The notes beneath the pieces were generated by a model. That model searched no databases. It worked only from the letters and a program-made list of their open reading frames with translations, and was not told the origin of the DNA. A DNA stretch of 64,000 nucleotides from Gambelia wislizenii (lineage: Eukaryota > Chordata > Lepidosauria > Squamata > Crotaphytidae): NCBI GenBank assembly GCA_030847615.1, contig JAUMIR010000003.1:29386501-29450500 (forward strand), read 5' to 3'. Positions 42,144 through 54,490 of this stretch are shown here, piece by piece. A program made the position numbers and the translations under genes. Each line of letters starts with the position of its first letter. The stretch's first letter is position 1.

Positions 42144-42534
42144 TGTGTCCAGAGGAGGACGATCAAAATGGTGAAAGGTCTGGTAAAGAGAAGATTAAGA
42201 GGGGACATGGTATCCATGTTTAAATATTTGAAGGGATGTCATAATGAGGGTGGAGCAAGCTTGTTTTCTGCTGCTCCAGAAATTAGGACACAGAGCAATG
42301 GTTTCAAAATACAGGAAAAAAGATTCCACCTAAACATTAGGAACTTTCTGATGGTAAGAGCTGTGTGACAGTGGAACGTGCTGCCTTGGAATGTGATGGA
42401 GCCTCCATCTTTGGAGGTTTTTAAATAGAGGCTGGATGGCCATCTGTTAGTTGTGCTTTGATTGTGTGTTCCTGTATGGCAGGGGTTGGATTGGATGGCC
42501 TTTTTGGTCTCTTCCAACTCTGTGATTCTATGAT
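42144..42534 (+). mobile_element. CR1 LINE 3' end fragment
   Basis: Starts at GTGTCCAGAGGAGGACGATC (RVQRR-type), skips part of the consensus (VKGLVKRRLRGDM, lacking the YEERLRELGMFSLE segment) and continues MVSMFKYLKGCHNEGGASLFSAAPE to the 3' end CTGTGATTCTATGATC. The internal deletion and indels mark it as an old dead copy. Confidence 0.85.
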
Positions 42535-43521
42535 CAAGAAGTAGCTGCCTGGTGTTCCTATCCACTCCCATGAGTGATCTCTGGTGTGAGAGGCATAAAA
42601 AGGATCCCTGTCACAAATCCCCTTTGTACCAGAGATTGCTGGCACAAGGGGGCAGGGTGGAAACATCAGTCAGCTTCTTCTCAATCAACAGGGGAACAGA
42701 CCCTTGTTGATTCCAGCAGATACTTACCAGTAAGTGGGGTTTGGGGGACTTTCATACTGTCTATATAGCCCTTACGTGAAGGGCTACATAGGGATCATGG
42801 ATATGGCTTCTGGCTCTCCCCCTCCCCCCATTTTTTCCCTAAGTCATGAAATCTTTCCCCACATGTGGCAGATTGACAAAGAAATAAAATAAATTAAGGT
42901 ATATCTGTAGAATTGGGATGGACAGACTTCAGGCTCAAAGAATGTTGTGTACAGGGATTTCTTCTGAGTCCCAGAACTGAACAGAACTCATACTCATTCC
43001 ACACACACACACAAAAACTTGTGGCTACTCCACATTTTCTTAATTTCAGTAGTATAATTTGTGGCTGAGAACAGCGGGAGGGGGGACATACTGTTTCCTG
43101 TTATTAAATAACTGGGAGTCAGAAAATATTGCTCATCTACTTAGAGATATATCAGTAGATTCAGATTCTGCTCATTTCCCTGGTTCATGGGTGAATTTTA
43201 CACTGGGCTAAATGTTATATGAATTTTATAAATGTCCTTGTGGTGCATTTTAAAGGAAGAGATTGCCTTTACATTGTTCATCTCTGTTCAAATGAACCTT
43301 ATACAGCTTGTGAACCAATAGAATTTATTGATTATGACAAAGGTGGTTTTGGTGATGGTGGTGATAATGATGATGATGATTCAAAATGTACCCCACAACT
43401 TTGTATTGTGGTCCACCAGGAAGCTCAATAAACTTCCCATTTTTGCTGCCTCTTTTTTAAAAAGGTGGATACCCCACAATGGGTGACCGGAGGGCTGATT
43501 CAGCATGATGTACCACACTTT
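42535..43521. other. Anonymous DNA
   Basis: A (GATGATGGTGATAAT)-type trinucleotide stretch at about 43350-43382 gives an acidic chance frame. No gene recognised. Confidence 0.45.
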
Positions 43522-44096
43522 GGAGATTATCAGGTGCAGCTAATGTGGTGCCAAAAGGATGCCAATATCACATGACATCATCCTTTTGCATTCTGCTGTC
43601 ATTCTTGTGATGTTTCTTTTTATTAATGGGCTGGAGCTGTCAACAGATCGCCCATCCCAACATTGCCAGTATCTGAAACCTTGTGTCATTTTTGACTTGT
43701 GAATACAATGTCAATGGGCGGTCCTGACGGAACACATCCGGGTGAGATTGCAAGAACCAGGTAGGCTACCCTCTTTTTTGTACCCTCACTGGGTTACTTG
43801 CTGTCTTTTTTGTTTTGTTTTGTTTTTTTAGTATATGTATATGCTTTTGTGAACTTTGTGTGTGTGTGTGTTTCTTTTTATTTTTGATTTTCCTGTGCTC
43901 ACATCTTCTTGCAAGAACAGGTGGGATTTCAGTCCAGGAAGTGAATGGAGCTCTGTTAGAGTTCTGTTCATGCCTGGGCTGCCTTTGGATGTAAGAGAAG
44001 GTAAGTCTGATGGAGAGGGTTATTGAGCCGAGACAGGAATGGGAATGGAGATTGTGGAACAGGAACACTTTTTGCATTCCTGCCTGATATTCTCTC
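43522..44096. mobile_element. DNA transposon copy 2, TIR GGAGATTATCAG, 575 bp
   Basis: Left end GGAGATTATCAGGTGCAG; right end the complement of GAGAATATCAGGCAGGAATG. Shares the interior series described for 2487-3082 in the same orientation: TTCTTTTTATTAATGG, CCGGGTGAGATTGCAAGAAC, GGAAGTGAATGGAGCTCTGT and GGAACAGGAACACTTTTTGC. Non-coding. Confidence 0.7.
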
Positions 44097-45665
44097 TCAC
44101 ACACAAAAAATCCCCTTTACTAGAATTATAAGAATAGTGACAAGGCAAAGCTGGATTCCTATTTGGTCTCTCCAAAGATACTGTGAACACGTAGGTCCAT
44201 AACACAACCAAAATAAACATCTCCTTCTTTCTCAAAACTGGTGTTAAATTTGCGACGTGAGAAGTATCCAGCACTTTCACTTCATGCTATTATTTTCAAA
44301 TCCCCAATGAGCTAATTAAAGTCATTATGAAGGCACCATGGCATGAACTATAGTACACTCAAGGGATGGTTTGAGGCAGGCAGATGATTGTAGTGGAAGC
44401 AATCCTTCTTCTCATTTTAGGTCAAGAAGAATCTGTGTAGCTTCCAGAATTGTCAGAATCTGTTCCAGGGATTATTTATAGCTGAAGTTATTGTCACCAA
44501 ATTCCCCTTTCAGCATTGGCAGACTGGGCCCAAACAGCTGTAGCACTGCAATTATCTGTCAATTAAGGAAGGACCATAGTTGATGCTGGACTATCTTTAA
44601 AAATGAAAATTTTCCAAACTAATGGAGTGCATGATGAAGATGTGAGGCATTCCCAGTAAAAGATTTTTAAAGTATTTTTTTCCCCAAAATCTAATTAAGG
44701 ATTCAATTTTGAGGATTCAAATGGTGTGTTAATAAAAAAAAACATGTTTAGCAAATAATAATGGCACTTACCCAGTCCACATTGTGAGTAAGTGACACAT
44801 CCATTAAAGACTCGTTTCAGGAATTTCAGTTCAGTTCTTTATAATTTGCACTTACGCCATTTCTTTCATAGCCTTCCAAGAATACACCCTCCTACTTTCC
44901 TCAGTTATGTTTAGAATAATTAGAGGGGAGGAACCTTCCCTGAAATGGAACCTCTTACTGAAATCCAGAAAATCTAGAACTCGAACTCTCTCAACAGATG
45001 CCATCCAATCTCTGTGTGAAGACCTCCATCATGAAGAACCCACCTCTCTATAGGTAATTGTTAAATTGTTTTCACTGTCATTTCCTTACAATGCTCAAAA
45101 TCAAAATTTAACCACCTATAACGTAATCTAACATAATTGAAGGTGATTAGCTCTAGTCTTTCTTCTGAAGCAGCAGACAGCAAAACTTTTCCTCTTCTAT
45201 TCAAAAGCCCCACTATCTGAAGAGTGTTGTTTGGCCTTGGTTCTTGATGTTCTCAGATTTTCTTATCCCTTCAGGAACCTTTCTTCATATTTTATTCACC
45301 CTTGCCCCTGTGATTTAAATACTCTTTCACTCACTTCAAAAAGCTACTCTGGAGCTCAAAATTTAGTACTAATAATTAAGTGTCATGGCTAGTGCTACAT
45401 ACGACAAAATGCAAGACCCTATGGTAGCCAGCCCATCCCAACAAGAAAAATAAAATGTGACATGCAAATGCAACCCCCCCCAACTCCCCCTCAACAAATA
45501 ATCCAGAGGTGAACCTGCAGGAAGTTCTGGTTTCCTTTGCAAACATACATTTAGAAACTGCAAGGAGGAGAAAAGCATTGTCCAAACTTCACTCTTGAAA
45601 AGAATCATAAATGAATGTTGACTAAGACTGCAAATCTGTCTGAAGCATCAATTAGGCTCTTAGAA
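44097..45665. other. Anonymous AT-rich DNA
   Basis: No motif or element end recognised. About 44880-45300 has short phrases typical of decayed LINE 3' regions (CCATCCAATCTCTGTGTGAA, CAGATGCC), possibly a very old CR1 remnant. Confidence 0.35.
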
Positions 45666-45666
45666 C

Positions 45667-46046
45667 ATACCCTCCCACTGTCCAGATCTGTCAGGGGCCA
45701 TCCGGATCAATCTTCGGCCATTCCACTTTTTTTAGCAGCTTTTAAAATGTTCCACTTTTGTCTCTTCCTCCCACTCCCCCTACTTTGTCCTCAGCTTACT
45801 TCAAGTGCTGCAAACTGAGTTCAAAGTACAAAAATAGTTTGCATTCAATTAACAAAGCAGTAGAGAGAAGAGAGGAGGTACTGGAATCTTACCCATTCTG
45901 GTTGGCTCAGGCAAAAGCAAACTGCTGAAGCCTCTCCTAGCTTGAATATTCTTCCTCATTAATAAGTTTTGCCATCTGGGACACACTCTGATGTTGCTTG
46001 GCCAAATGTGTCCCAGTTTTCATCTGTGAAATTTTGGAGGGCATAC
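45667..46046. mobile_element. hAT-like MITE, copy 1
   Basis: Left end ATACCCTCCCACTGTCCAG and right end the complement of GTATGCCCTCCAAAATTTC form an imperfect inverted repeat starting (C/G)(A/T)AT(A/G)CCCTCCAA. The interior AACTGAGTTCAAAGTACAAAA, AGTTTGCATTCAATTAAC and GCTGAAGCCTCTCCTAGCTT is shared with 57681-57972. Non-coding. Confidence 0.65.
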
Positions 46047-48841
46047 GAGAAAGAACAGAGAGAAATTGGTTAAACATCCCTTCTTCCCATTAGGTTGGGA
46101 AGAGAAACTAAATGTTCTGAATTAAAGGTGGCTGTTAGGAATGTGTTACACTCATTTCCATGGTTTGATTCTTTGGTTCAGTCTTTACAATGTATTCTAG
46201 TACAATGTATTCTAAACAGACAAAAGGTCTGTTTATCATGTCCGCCAATGACAGAAATACTTTGGTATTCTCCTGTCTTTCTTTCCAAGCTGTCCCTTGA
46301 TGTCTCTGCTTTGTCTGAACATTGTCTCCTTCAATAGCTCCTGTTTACAGATTGTCTCCACCACCCTGAACTTTAAATACTCTATGTGTGTCTAAGTGTA
46401 ATTTAATTAAACACACACACAGGATTACACTAACAGCTGCCCTTTTTTATTCTCAGCAGATGGGGGACAGCAAAGCCAATGGGAAGTGATCACTGTGTTT
46501 ATGCATTTAAGAGAAGTATATCATCAGTCAAGATCAGAATAGCTTTAGTCAAAGCTGAGAAGTAAACACTTTGGGTGTCCCTGTGTCAGCTATGCCTTAA
46601 CCATGTTTTTCTTCACCCCTTATTGTATTTGTTAGATTAATGCAAAGTTCTAAATAACAGAATATCAGGAAACCTCCTGCACCAAATTATGTTGTCTCTT
46701 CCCAATATTCTCCATCACAGGCCTAAACCCAAATGTTAGTCCCTAATAGAATAGACCAATTGAATCAGTGGAATTCACATAAGTGTTGACTTATCATTCA
46801 GCAGTTGATTCACTGCATCTACTCTAGTAAGGGTTAGTAATTGGATTTAGGACAATGTATTTCACTGGAACTGGAAACAATATCATAAACAAAACAGTGA
46901 AACTCATTAAAAATAAGCAAAATTGGGGGCAAGGAGAGTGGATGGAGTGGAACCTGGCTGAAAACAAGGTTTTCTATTAACCACGGTGTGTGACACCATG
47001 TAACCAGAGGAAACCAGAAGCTATTCATGGGTGCAATTATTTTTTTAAAAAATGTTTAAATCACAGCAGGTTAAACAGGGCATCAGGTCTCTGAGATGAA
47101 GGCAGAAATAAATCAATTAAATACAGTATAATGATTTGACCTCCTTGCATTCAAAAGCCAAGATGAAGTTATCCTTTGCATACTAGATATACAACATGCA
47201 ATATTAGCCACAGTTAGCCCTTATAAAACATTACATTTGTCTTTTAATGCTCCCCGAGTTCACTAGTTAAAGTTTACTGTGTCCCCACCTGCTTAGCAGT
47301 TTGGTCTAAAGACATAAGAAGATACAATTACCTATTCCAAGAGGCAGGTTCCTGAAGACTGAGGAAAATTTATCCAGGAAAGCTCAAATGGAGGGAGTAT
47401 ATATTAATCCAGGGAGAATGGGGAGGGGGATGTTAAAAGTAGAAAAGCCTGAGTCTCATCAGGGGGAATAAAAAAGTATCTTGCTTGATAGCTTCTCCAT
47501 ACTCTTCCATTTTCTTGTAGCTGGGCCAAAGGCTTGTCACCATACTAACCATTTATCTGGCCAGGCTAAGATATCTCCATCCTCTTCCAAGAGGAAATAA
47601 TCAGTTGTGCTCACCAAAGATTTCTTCCATTCCATTTCATGGGCCCACAGTTCTCAGCACTCCAAATTACCAAAACAGAACCTGAGTAATATTGGGCAGA
47701 CCAAAATTAAGTGTAGGAAGGAGAGGCCAATTCAGTTTGGCTCTGAACTCATTTCAAGGCCTTTTGAAATCTGGATGAAAAATCAGTGGCAACTGTCACA
47801 CAGATATTGTCAACTTTTCTAACAGGATGAAGAGCTGTGGCTTTGGCTGGAGAAGGGAAATCACAGTGATTCTATAGTCAATAACAAGTTTATGTGCTTT
47901 GTGCTGGGCTAATCAAACTTGTAGAAATGGGGCAAAAGATGTCACATTTATAACTTCAATTATTCCACAAAGTATATGAATATTTTGAGTAATGGTTCCA
48001 GGAACTGCCTTGTGGTAGTAAATGTGATATAGGAACATTCTCCAAACTTCTGTAATGTCTTTAAATTCAATGTTTCCATGACTGCAAAGGTCATAGACTG
48101 TAAAGGCTTAAACCACGGAAGAACAATTTAAAGATGAGCTGCTTAGGTTACGTCTCAATTAAAAATGAATAAATGGATCTAAAATGTCAGTTAAATGCAC
48201 TAGTTGTTCTGCTGTGAAACTGACAAAGGACAAATGTCGACCAGCAGTAGGTAACTTTTTAAAAACTGAACTTATGAACCAGTTTGAATGTCATTAGGAA
48301 CCACTATACCTTTAGATTGATGAACATAGTACAAAATATCACACCTGACTGTTCCATCTAATGTATATTTCAAGGTGATTTCTTCTGTCTCCTTAATTGT
48401 TCACCGTTAAGACTCTGAGATGGGGTTTTGTATGAGGAGTAAGTATCAGAGCATCATCTTACCACTGCTCAGCTATGAATGGCTTCAAAATCTTATATTC
48501 ATTCATTCCTTTAAAATATTTTTCCATGCTTGGATTTGAATGCATATTTAAGTAGTATTTTTTTTTTACAATAATTGTTTCTCAAAATGTACCTGTATTT
48601 TGACATATGTTTAAAATGTTTCTTGTGGTTATAATTTTTCAGTATATAGCTGCACAAGTATATGTCATTTTTATATGAGGGTCCAATGAGGAATGAGCAG
48701 CAAAATGAAGTTGAAAAATTTCGGTGAAAATTTTAAATAAAAAATGTAAGAAACAGAAACAAGGAAAGGCACCAATTTCTAGAAGTTTGCATTTGTGAGG
48801 TTTGTGGTGGTGGGGGAACAGAAAGCATTTTGGTTATGGAG
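46047..48841. other. Anonymous AT-rich DNA
   Basis: About 2.8 kb without a recognisable exon, LINE block or inverted-repeat element. A CA run (ACACACACACAC) lies at about 46410-46422. Confidence 0.4.
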
Positions 48842-50279
48842 TCTATGGGCTTGTCTACACTGACAAAAAAAAGTGCCTACTTTGCATTGCAGTTTCATGG
48901 TCTGCAGTGACCCCATTAATGCTACACACACACACCAAACACATTGAGGTGAGATTGACATAACCAGCCACATATTTCTCCTGGCAAACTCATTTCAGTA
49001 CAAGAGGTCAGTCCCCATCTTTGTTCCTTTGCATTATATTTAACCAAATGTCTGGGCACACTCTACATTTTTCCCCTTCCCAGCATTCATAAACCTATCA
49101 ACCAATAGCCTTTATTGGTTACCTGTTAATCTAACGACCCACCTTGCATTCTGATTGGATGCCTCCCCATCCAACCCCCTTTCTCCTTTGCACCCCAAAG
49201 AGAGATCATCAGTAAGGGAGGAAACTTTAAATGTTTCCCAGCATACACACGCACACACACACAATGGATAAAGAAAAAATAAAATAAAAGCATGCACCCT
49301 TCCCTCTTCCTTCCTTCATCCAGTCCCTCCCCCATCAGATTTGTGTCAACATTTGCTTTACTTCAGCAAATGTATGTATGCAGATCTCCACATGAGTAAG
49401 AAAGTGAGGGAGTAAATGAGCCAGTGAGTGTGTGCTCCCTCCCCCCATCTGATACCCCAGATAAGCCAGTCCCTCAGTTGGGAAAGAAATTGGTTGGGGG
49501 AGTGAAGAAGGATGTATATGCTCACTGGCTCATTTACTTGCTTGCTCAGTCTCTTATCTTATTCCCTTCCCACCTGAGTGAGTGGCTAATCTGCGGCGAC
49601 AGGGGAGGTGGATTGAGGGGTGAGGAGCTAACTTTTCCTCCCAAGCAACAGTGGCAGCAGTGAGAAGGTTAAGCCCAACTGGCAACTGATCAGCTGCCAA
49701 ACATTCCTGGAGGTCTGCAAGAGGAAGTACAGAAGCCCAGTCTCTGCATCCCATGGGTGGCCAACAGAGGCACTCCAGGGGATCTGAGACCATAGCATGC
49801 ACCTTCCCTCCCTCTTTTTGTCTCTCTGTGGTGGAGCTCTGTGGCCAGCCCCAGCCCCTAGGAGTCTGATGAGGAGGATCAGATGGAGGAAGGAAGAGGG
49901 AGGGGTGTACACTCACTGGCTCATTCACTCAGTTGGTCACTCACGCATGCAGAGATCTTCATACATATGTACATCCACTGAAGTAAAAAAAAGGGGGGGC
50001 ATACACCACTCTTGCCAGACCTAGGAAAACACCCAGAAACCTGTCCCACCCTCCAGCCCACCTCCTGATTCCACTTCAATCCTGACACGTGTAAAAAAAA
50101 AAATCCTGCAATTCCTAAAACTGTGAAATAAAAAAATGAGTTTTTAAAAATTGCATTAATGCTGAAAAGAAGCAGTTTCATTGTGAAACCAGCCATATGT
50201 TGTGTGTTCCAATAGCACTGGAAATGAAGTGAGTACAATTTTATTTTATTTTATTTTGCCTGTGTAGACAAGCTCTATG
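48842..50279. mobile_element. 1426-bp DNA transposon with TCTATG flanks
   Basis: The element 48848-50273 begins GGCTTGTCTACACTG and ends with the complement of GCTTGTCTACACAGG. TCTATG occurs immediately outside both ends (48842-48847 and 50274-50279) and may be a 6-bp target duplication. Inside, 49381-49445 (GTGAGGGAGTAAATGAGCCA...) and the complement of 49905-49965 are inverted copies, so it has long fold-back arms. Several open frames are present, but none resembles a transposase. A related end sequence occurs at 56858-57675. Confidence 0.65.
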
Positions 50280-51470
50280 TTATGCTGAAAACTCATTTGC
50301 TCAGAATTTAATTTGATCACCAGGAGGCTTGTAAGGAAGCAGATATGTATTTTTGATATAAAATAAAAGGGCAGTGTGTGTTTACAAATGCATTTTTGTC
50401 TCATGTGCCACATAAATGTCTCCAGTTACAGGAGGAACTAGCTAACAGGGCTGAACTCAAGAATGTAGCAAGGCAAATTTTACTGGGCAAGGGAAGCAGA
50501 GACAGAAGCAGAAAGAATTGACCATTTGTCATTGTGAAAAAGGTTTAAGTGGGGGAAAGGTTTTCAAAGGTAATGACATGAATAATACCCTGTTAATGCT
50601 TTTTAATTAGAAAGTATGTCATGAAACTTCCAAAAACCAATTCAGTTTAAAATTCAATATTTTCCACATGAAAAATAGTTGTGTAAACTAAATAACAGTG
50701 ACTAGGAAGTAAATGCACATCATGCAAGACATCCTACTATAATGATACTAACTGTTAGTTAAGACTAATATTCCATATTTTCTCTGCAAGCATATGCCCA
50801 CTTGAAATTTCTTCAGAAACTTTACTTTCAAAAATTAAGATGGCCAAATTAGCTTTCCACTGATGAAACACTTAATACTTGTATGGTGTCAGTACATATG
50901 TCAAGGCTGAGAATGAATTTCCACATGCAGCTGCAGATGATTCAAAGGAGAGTGCTGCAGCATACAAAATGTACATGCATAGAAAAAAAGTCTTTATACA
51001 TGCACAATGTTTTAATTTTTAGTAAGTTCATGAAGTGTTAGTGTGGGGATTTCAGAAGGTTCGACCACAACATTTTCTTTGAATGTCTAAAATATATTTC
51101 TAAATTTTCAACTGCAATGCTGGAAATTTTGGTACTGAAACAAAATTTCATTTTGGCATCAAAGGCAGAATTTTATTGGGTGTGTGTATGTGCATCATTT
51201 GCTCCCTCTGTTGCGATATCACTGGTACAGTTTTGATCCATGTTTGAGCCTACAACTGCATTAGAACATATAGGAAGTGTGAAAGCTGGAATGTAACTAA
51301 GTTCCAATCCACACATTAAACCAGGAGATATACGGTAGGTCAGGTTGATTCATATTAGAATTCCCAAAGCACAAATTCTAAAGGATCTCTTTCTGCAACT
51401 GGACATGTGGTGCATACAGACCAAGAATCAAAGTTTTCTTATTCTTTATGTTAGTTTCGATTATCAAAAA
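50280..51470. other. Anonymous AT-rich DNA
   Basis: No recognised element or exon before the L1 fragment. Confidence 0.4.
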
Positions 51471-51488
51471 TTGACCCTCTAGGTCATT

Positions 51489-51737
51489 CTATAATTCCTG
51501 GGCATGTATTCTGTTATTTATATAAATCAGTACACCTTTTTTCTTGCTTTTGTTGGCCGAGACATATTCTTTGCCCAGTTTCTTATTTCTTAGAAGGTTA
51601 ATGTCTTGTGTTTTAATATGCATTTCATGTAGACAGATTATCTCATACTTGTTTTTACTTAGGTAGTGGAATATCTTTTTCCTTTTTTGCAGGGAGTTTA
51701 GCCCCTTCACATTCCACGTTAGAATTTTGGTTTTCAT
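51489..51737 (-). pseudogene. L1 ORF2 endonuclease N-terminus, fragment
   Basis: An 82-codon reverse frame begins MKTKILTWNVKGLNSLQKR, the conserved start of L1 ORF2 with its catalytic Asn in 'NVxGLN'. It continues KKIFHYLSKNKYEIICLHEMHIK (normally LQETH; the catalytic Glu position reads HEMH, so Glu is kept but the neighbours have changed) and GVLIYINNRI. The ATG is a true ORF2 start. The frame ends at 51489 and no later endonuclease, RT or Cys-rich domain follows. Confidence 0.88.
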
Positions 51738-51816
51738 TTTGCTTTTTATGAGGGAGTTTTGTTGGAAACTGTTATTTAATTTAATTTTATTTATATTTCT
51801 TCCCTTCTTTAATGGA

Positions 51817-52272
51817 TTATGATTCCTCCTCCTGTTGCTCTTCCTCTTCTTTTTCTTCTTGCTGTGGTTCTCTCTCCAATTCTCCTTCTTCCTCTTCCTC
51901 CCCTCCTAGGTCACCTCCTGCCTCTGGGTCTAAATCTTCTGTTTCTTTTCTTTGTCTGTTTAATTGTTGATGCTCCTTGTAAGTTTGTCTAAGATCTTTC
52001 TTATATTTGCTCAGAAAGTCTTTTTTTTTATCTTTGGAGTTAATTCTGAAATTCCTTTGTTTGAATCTGAAGGAGATTCCCTCAAGTTTTTCCCATTTGA
52101 ATTTAATTCTGTTTTGTCTAAGTTGTTCTGTTAAGGGTCTATATAACCTCCTTTTCTTGAGGATCCTTGCTGGAATATCCTTGAATAATATGATGTTATT
52201 ACCTTCAATTTCGATACTTCTAAGCAGATTATGGCAAAGAAGTCTACATTCAATCCTGTACTGTACTGGCAT
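51817..52272 (-). pseudogene. L1 ORF1 C-terminal part with acidic tail, fragment
   Basis: The reverse frame carries the L1 ORF1 C-terminal domain: ECRLLCHNLLRSIEIEGNNIILFKDIPARILKKRRLYRPLTEQLRQ and KFKWEKLEGISFRFKQRNFRINS. This is the RNA-chaperone C-terminal fold, including the 'ARILKKRR' arginine-rich segment. It is followed by a lysine-rich stretch and a C-terminal tail of about 40 residues made almost wholly of Glu, Gln, Asp and Gly, ending in EEES. The RRM and coiled-coil regions are missing. It precedes the ORF2 start by 79 bp, as in L1. Confidence 0.82.
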
Positions 52273-52285
52273 TTCACTCGATGCA

Positions 52286-54365
52286 TGTAACTTTGGGACA
52301 CTGGATATATATTTATATTATATATATATAAATTTAACTTTGTCATTTGCTGTATAGTTGCTGTTGTAAAAATGGACTTAAACTGTTATTGTTTTTAATA
52401 TTGATTTATAATTGGTTCTGTAAAACCCAAGGAAGGGGTATGCTATCTTATCATTACAGCCTATACTGCTACTGCTGCAGCCTGTATAAACTCACAACAT
52501 TGAGGTGAGGGAAATGGCTCCACTGTTTTTTAAACTGTATTCCAAAGAACATGTGTAGTTCCTCATAAATTCCAAAGTAGAGTATCATTACAAAGGTCAT
52601 AGGGTTGCCAGTTCAGGAGAATCCCAGGCCCTGAGATTTCATAGACAAAACCTGAGACTTAGGGGCAATATTGGGTGAAATCATAGGGTGTCACCTGGTG
52701 AGGTCACTAAAGATTTGACACAAATCATCAACTACAGTTGCTCAGAGTCCACCATTCAGATAAAATTATGACTCTAACAAATGTAACAAAGGAGGGAGGA
52801 GAGTAAATGAGGTCTTAGGAAAGTCCAAAGCAGACTGCAACAACAGGGTTAGCAGCACACAGTTTATTATTATTTTTAGAGCAATACTCATGGTCTCAGA
52901 TTCTTCCCTGCAGCTTGAGGCTTGGAGAAGAGGGGTCAGGTCTTGAGAGCCAGGTCCAGGTCCTGCTGCCTGATAACTCTAGTAGTCAAGCTTCTGTCAG
53001 GGTACTATTGCTTTAAGGACAAAGCAAAATATTGAACCCACAGAACACATACTAGCACAACTGAAGTGGATTTGGTCACAGCTGTGGCTAAGCAGAGGGC
53101 TGACAGGCAAACACTCCTATATAGTTGAACCACAAGTTGTACCGTATGTGGGTTGGTGTCATAGTGAAGGGGTATGTTGGAGATATTGCTGTTAGGATGA
53201 TGAGGTTTCTTGTGTATATACTATATTTGTTTATACTGTAACTGAAGGTAAAGGCCTCCAGATATCTTTGAATGAACCTCACTGCCTGTAAGTCTTTTTC
53301 TGGTGTGTGAAACTGGGTCAGAGCAGTGGAATGCTCCCTCACCTTCTAGCTGAAACCTTTGTTCTTGAGTTACTCTTTTTGCCCTTTCTGCTGCACAGTA
53401 CTGCTGTTTGGCTACACCTGGGTTGGTTCATCCCCTGGCTATGCCAGGTGTCCCTCAGTGGGCCACTAGTGAGTGGACAGCTTCTTCACAAATATAATCT
53501 TCCCTGCAAGTGTCTGTTGTAAGGGAGTTTTAGCTGAGCAAACTCTCAGTTTCCATGGGAAAATACTCTGAAGGAAGGAACTTTGGGGGAAAGATTTAGT
53601 TTATCTCTACAGCAGATCTTTTGTATATAAAAGACTCAAGTTCAACCGCTGGTATGTTTAGTCAAAAGAGCTCAAATTTCCATGCTCAGAAAGAACCTAG
53701 TTTGAGGTCTTGCATGGTACGTGCACTTAGAGGTGACAATAAAGAGCTAGATGGTCTAATTCAGAGGCATCTTCATGTTTCATATATATGTTAAGTTTTA
53801 TGAAACCAAATGGATATTTTTGTCCACAACGCTGAACTCAAAGAACCTGAAAAACTGATTCTTTGGTTAGGAGATGACATTGTTGAAATAAGACACTAAA
53901 TGTGCAAACCAATGAGCATGTATGCACTGCATATTGAACATCTGTGTGTAATCCAGTCTGCAGGCACAATTCTCATTTCCCAACCATGAACTGAATGTGG
54001 ACATGCTGAATTGGACAAAAATGGCCAACAGCTTTCATTGGGGAATTACGCATGCACTACACAGCAACTGGATTCCAGTCCATGCTTATTGAATACTATG
54101 ATATCAATCAAAAATCTCTTTCACACATACAGCCTTCTCCTTTCATAACCAGCATTCTTGTTATATGGTGAAATAACACCAAATAAGAGTATCAATTTAG
54201 CCTTCAGGGGTAAAGCATTCCAAAGATTTGGTGCAGCCACCTAGAACGCCTTATCTCTTCTCCTAATCAGCTGCATGACTACCATTAACTGGAACACAAA
54301 GAAGGACATTTACATCACTTTCAAGGCACAAGAAAACTAGTTAAGCAGAAGGATATATGGAAACA
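52286..54365. other. Unclassified DNA, possibly old repeats
   Basis: (TA)n-rich tract at about 52307-52332. About 52605-52710 (GGGTTGCCAGTTCAGGAGAA) reads like a dispersed repeat. A reverse 84-codon frame at 53088-53342 has no motif I recognise; the block 53000-53640 includes GTATATAAAAGACTC and could be an LTR remnant, but no ends are visible. Confidence 0.35.
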
Positions 54366-54367
54366 AA

Positions 54368-54490
54368 AGCTTCCCTGGTGGTTTCCTTTGAAGGCACTGA
54401 CCAGGCCTAGACCTGCTTAATTTCAGCAAGGTTGTTGCATTGTGTCTGTATCTTCAGACCTTGTCATAGATTCTTATTGCATAAACTGGT
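54368..54490 (-). mobile_element. 5S rRNA-derived SINE head, second type
   Basis: The reverse strand reads AACCTTGCTGAAATTAAGCA, GGTCTAGGCCTGGTCAGTGC and CTTCAAAGGAAACCACCAGG. This aligns with 5S rRNA 'GAAGCTAAGCAGGGTCGGGCCTGGTTAGTACTTGGATGGGAGACC', including the region used as internal promoter. It differs from the 9.3-kb copy in sequence and lacks the Sauria-type tail, so it belongs to another 5S-derived SINE lineage or is more decayed. Confidence 0.6.

Larger units (their letters stand above)
51475..52285 (-). mobile_element. L1 LINE internal fragment
   Basis: A reverse-strand piece holding the end of ORF1 and the start of ORF2 in the right order, with a 79-bp gap. Both the 5' part and almost all of ORF2 are missing, so it is truncated at both ends, unlike the 3'-anchored truncation usual for LINEs. 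Confidence 0.85.

Noticed and set aside
43219..43431. A 70-codon frame with an acidic DDDD run
   Set aside because: The acidic run comes from a GAT/GGT trinucleotide stretch; no homology recognised.
53000..53640. Possible solo LTR (TGTCAGGG start, TATATAAAAG inside)
   Set aside because: No matching CA end, target duplication or second LTR could be found.
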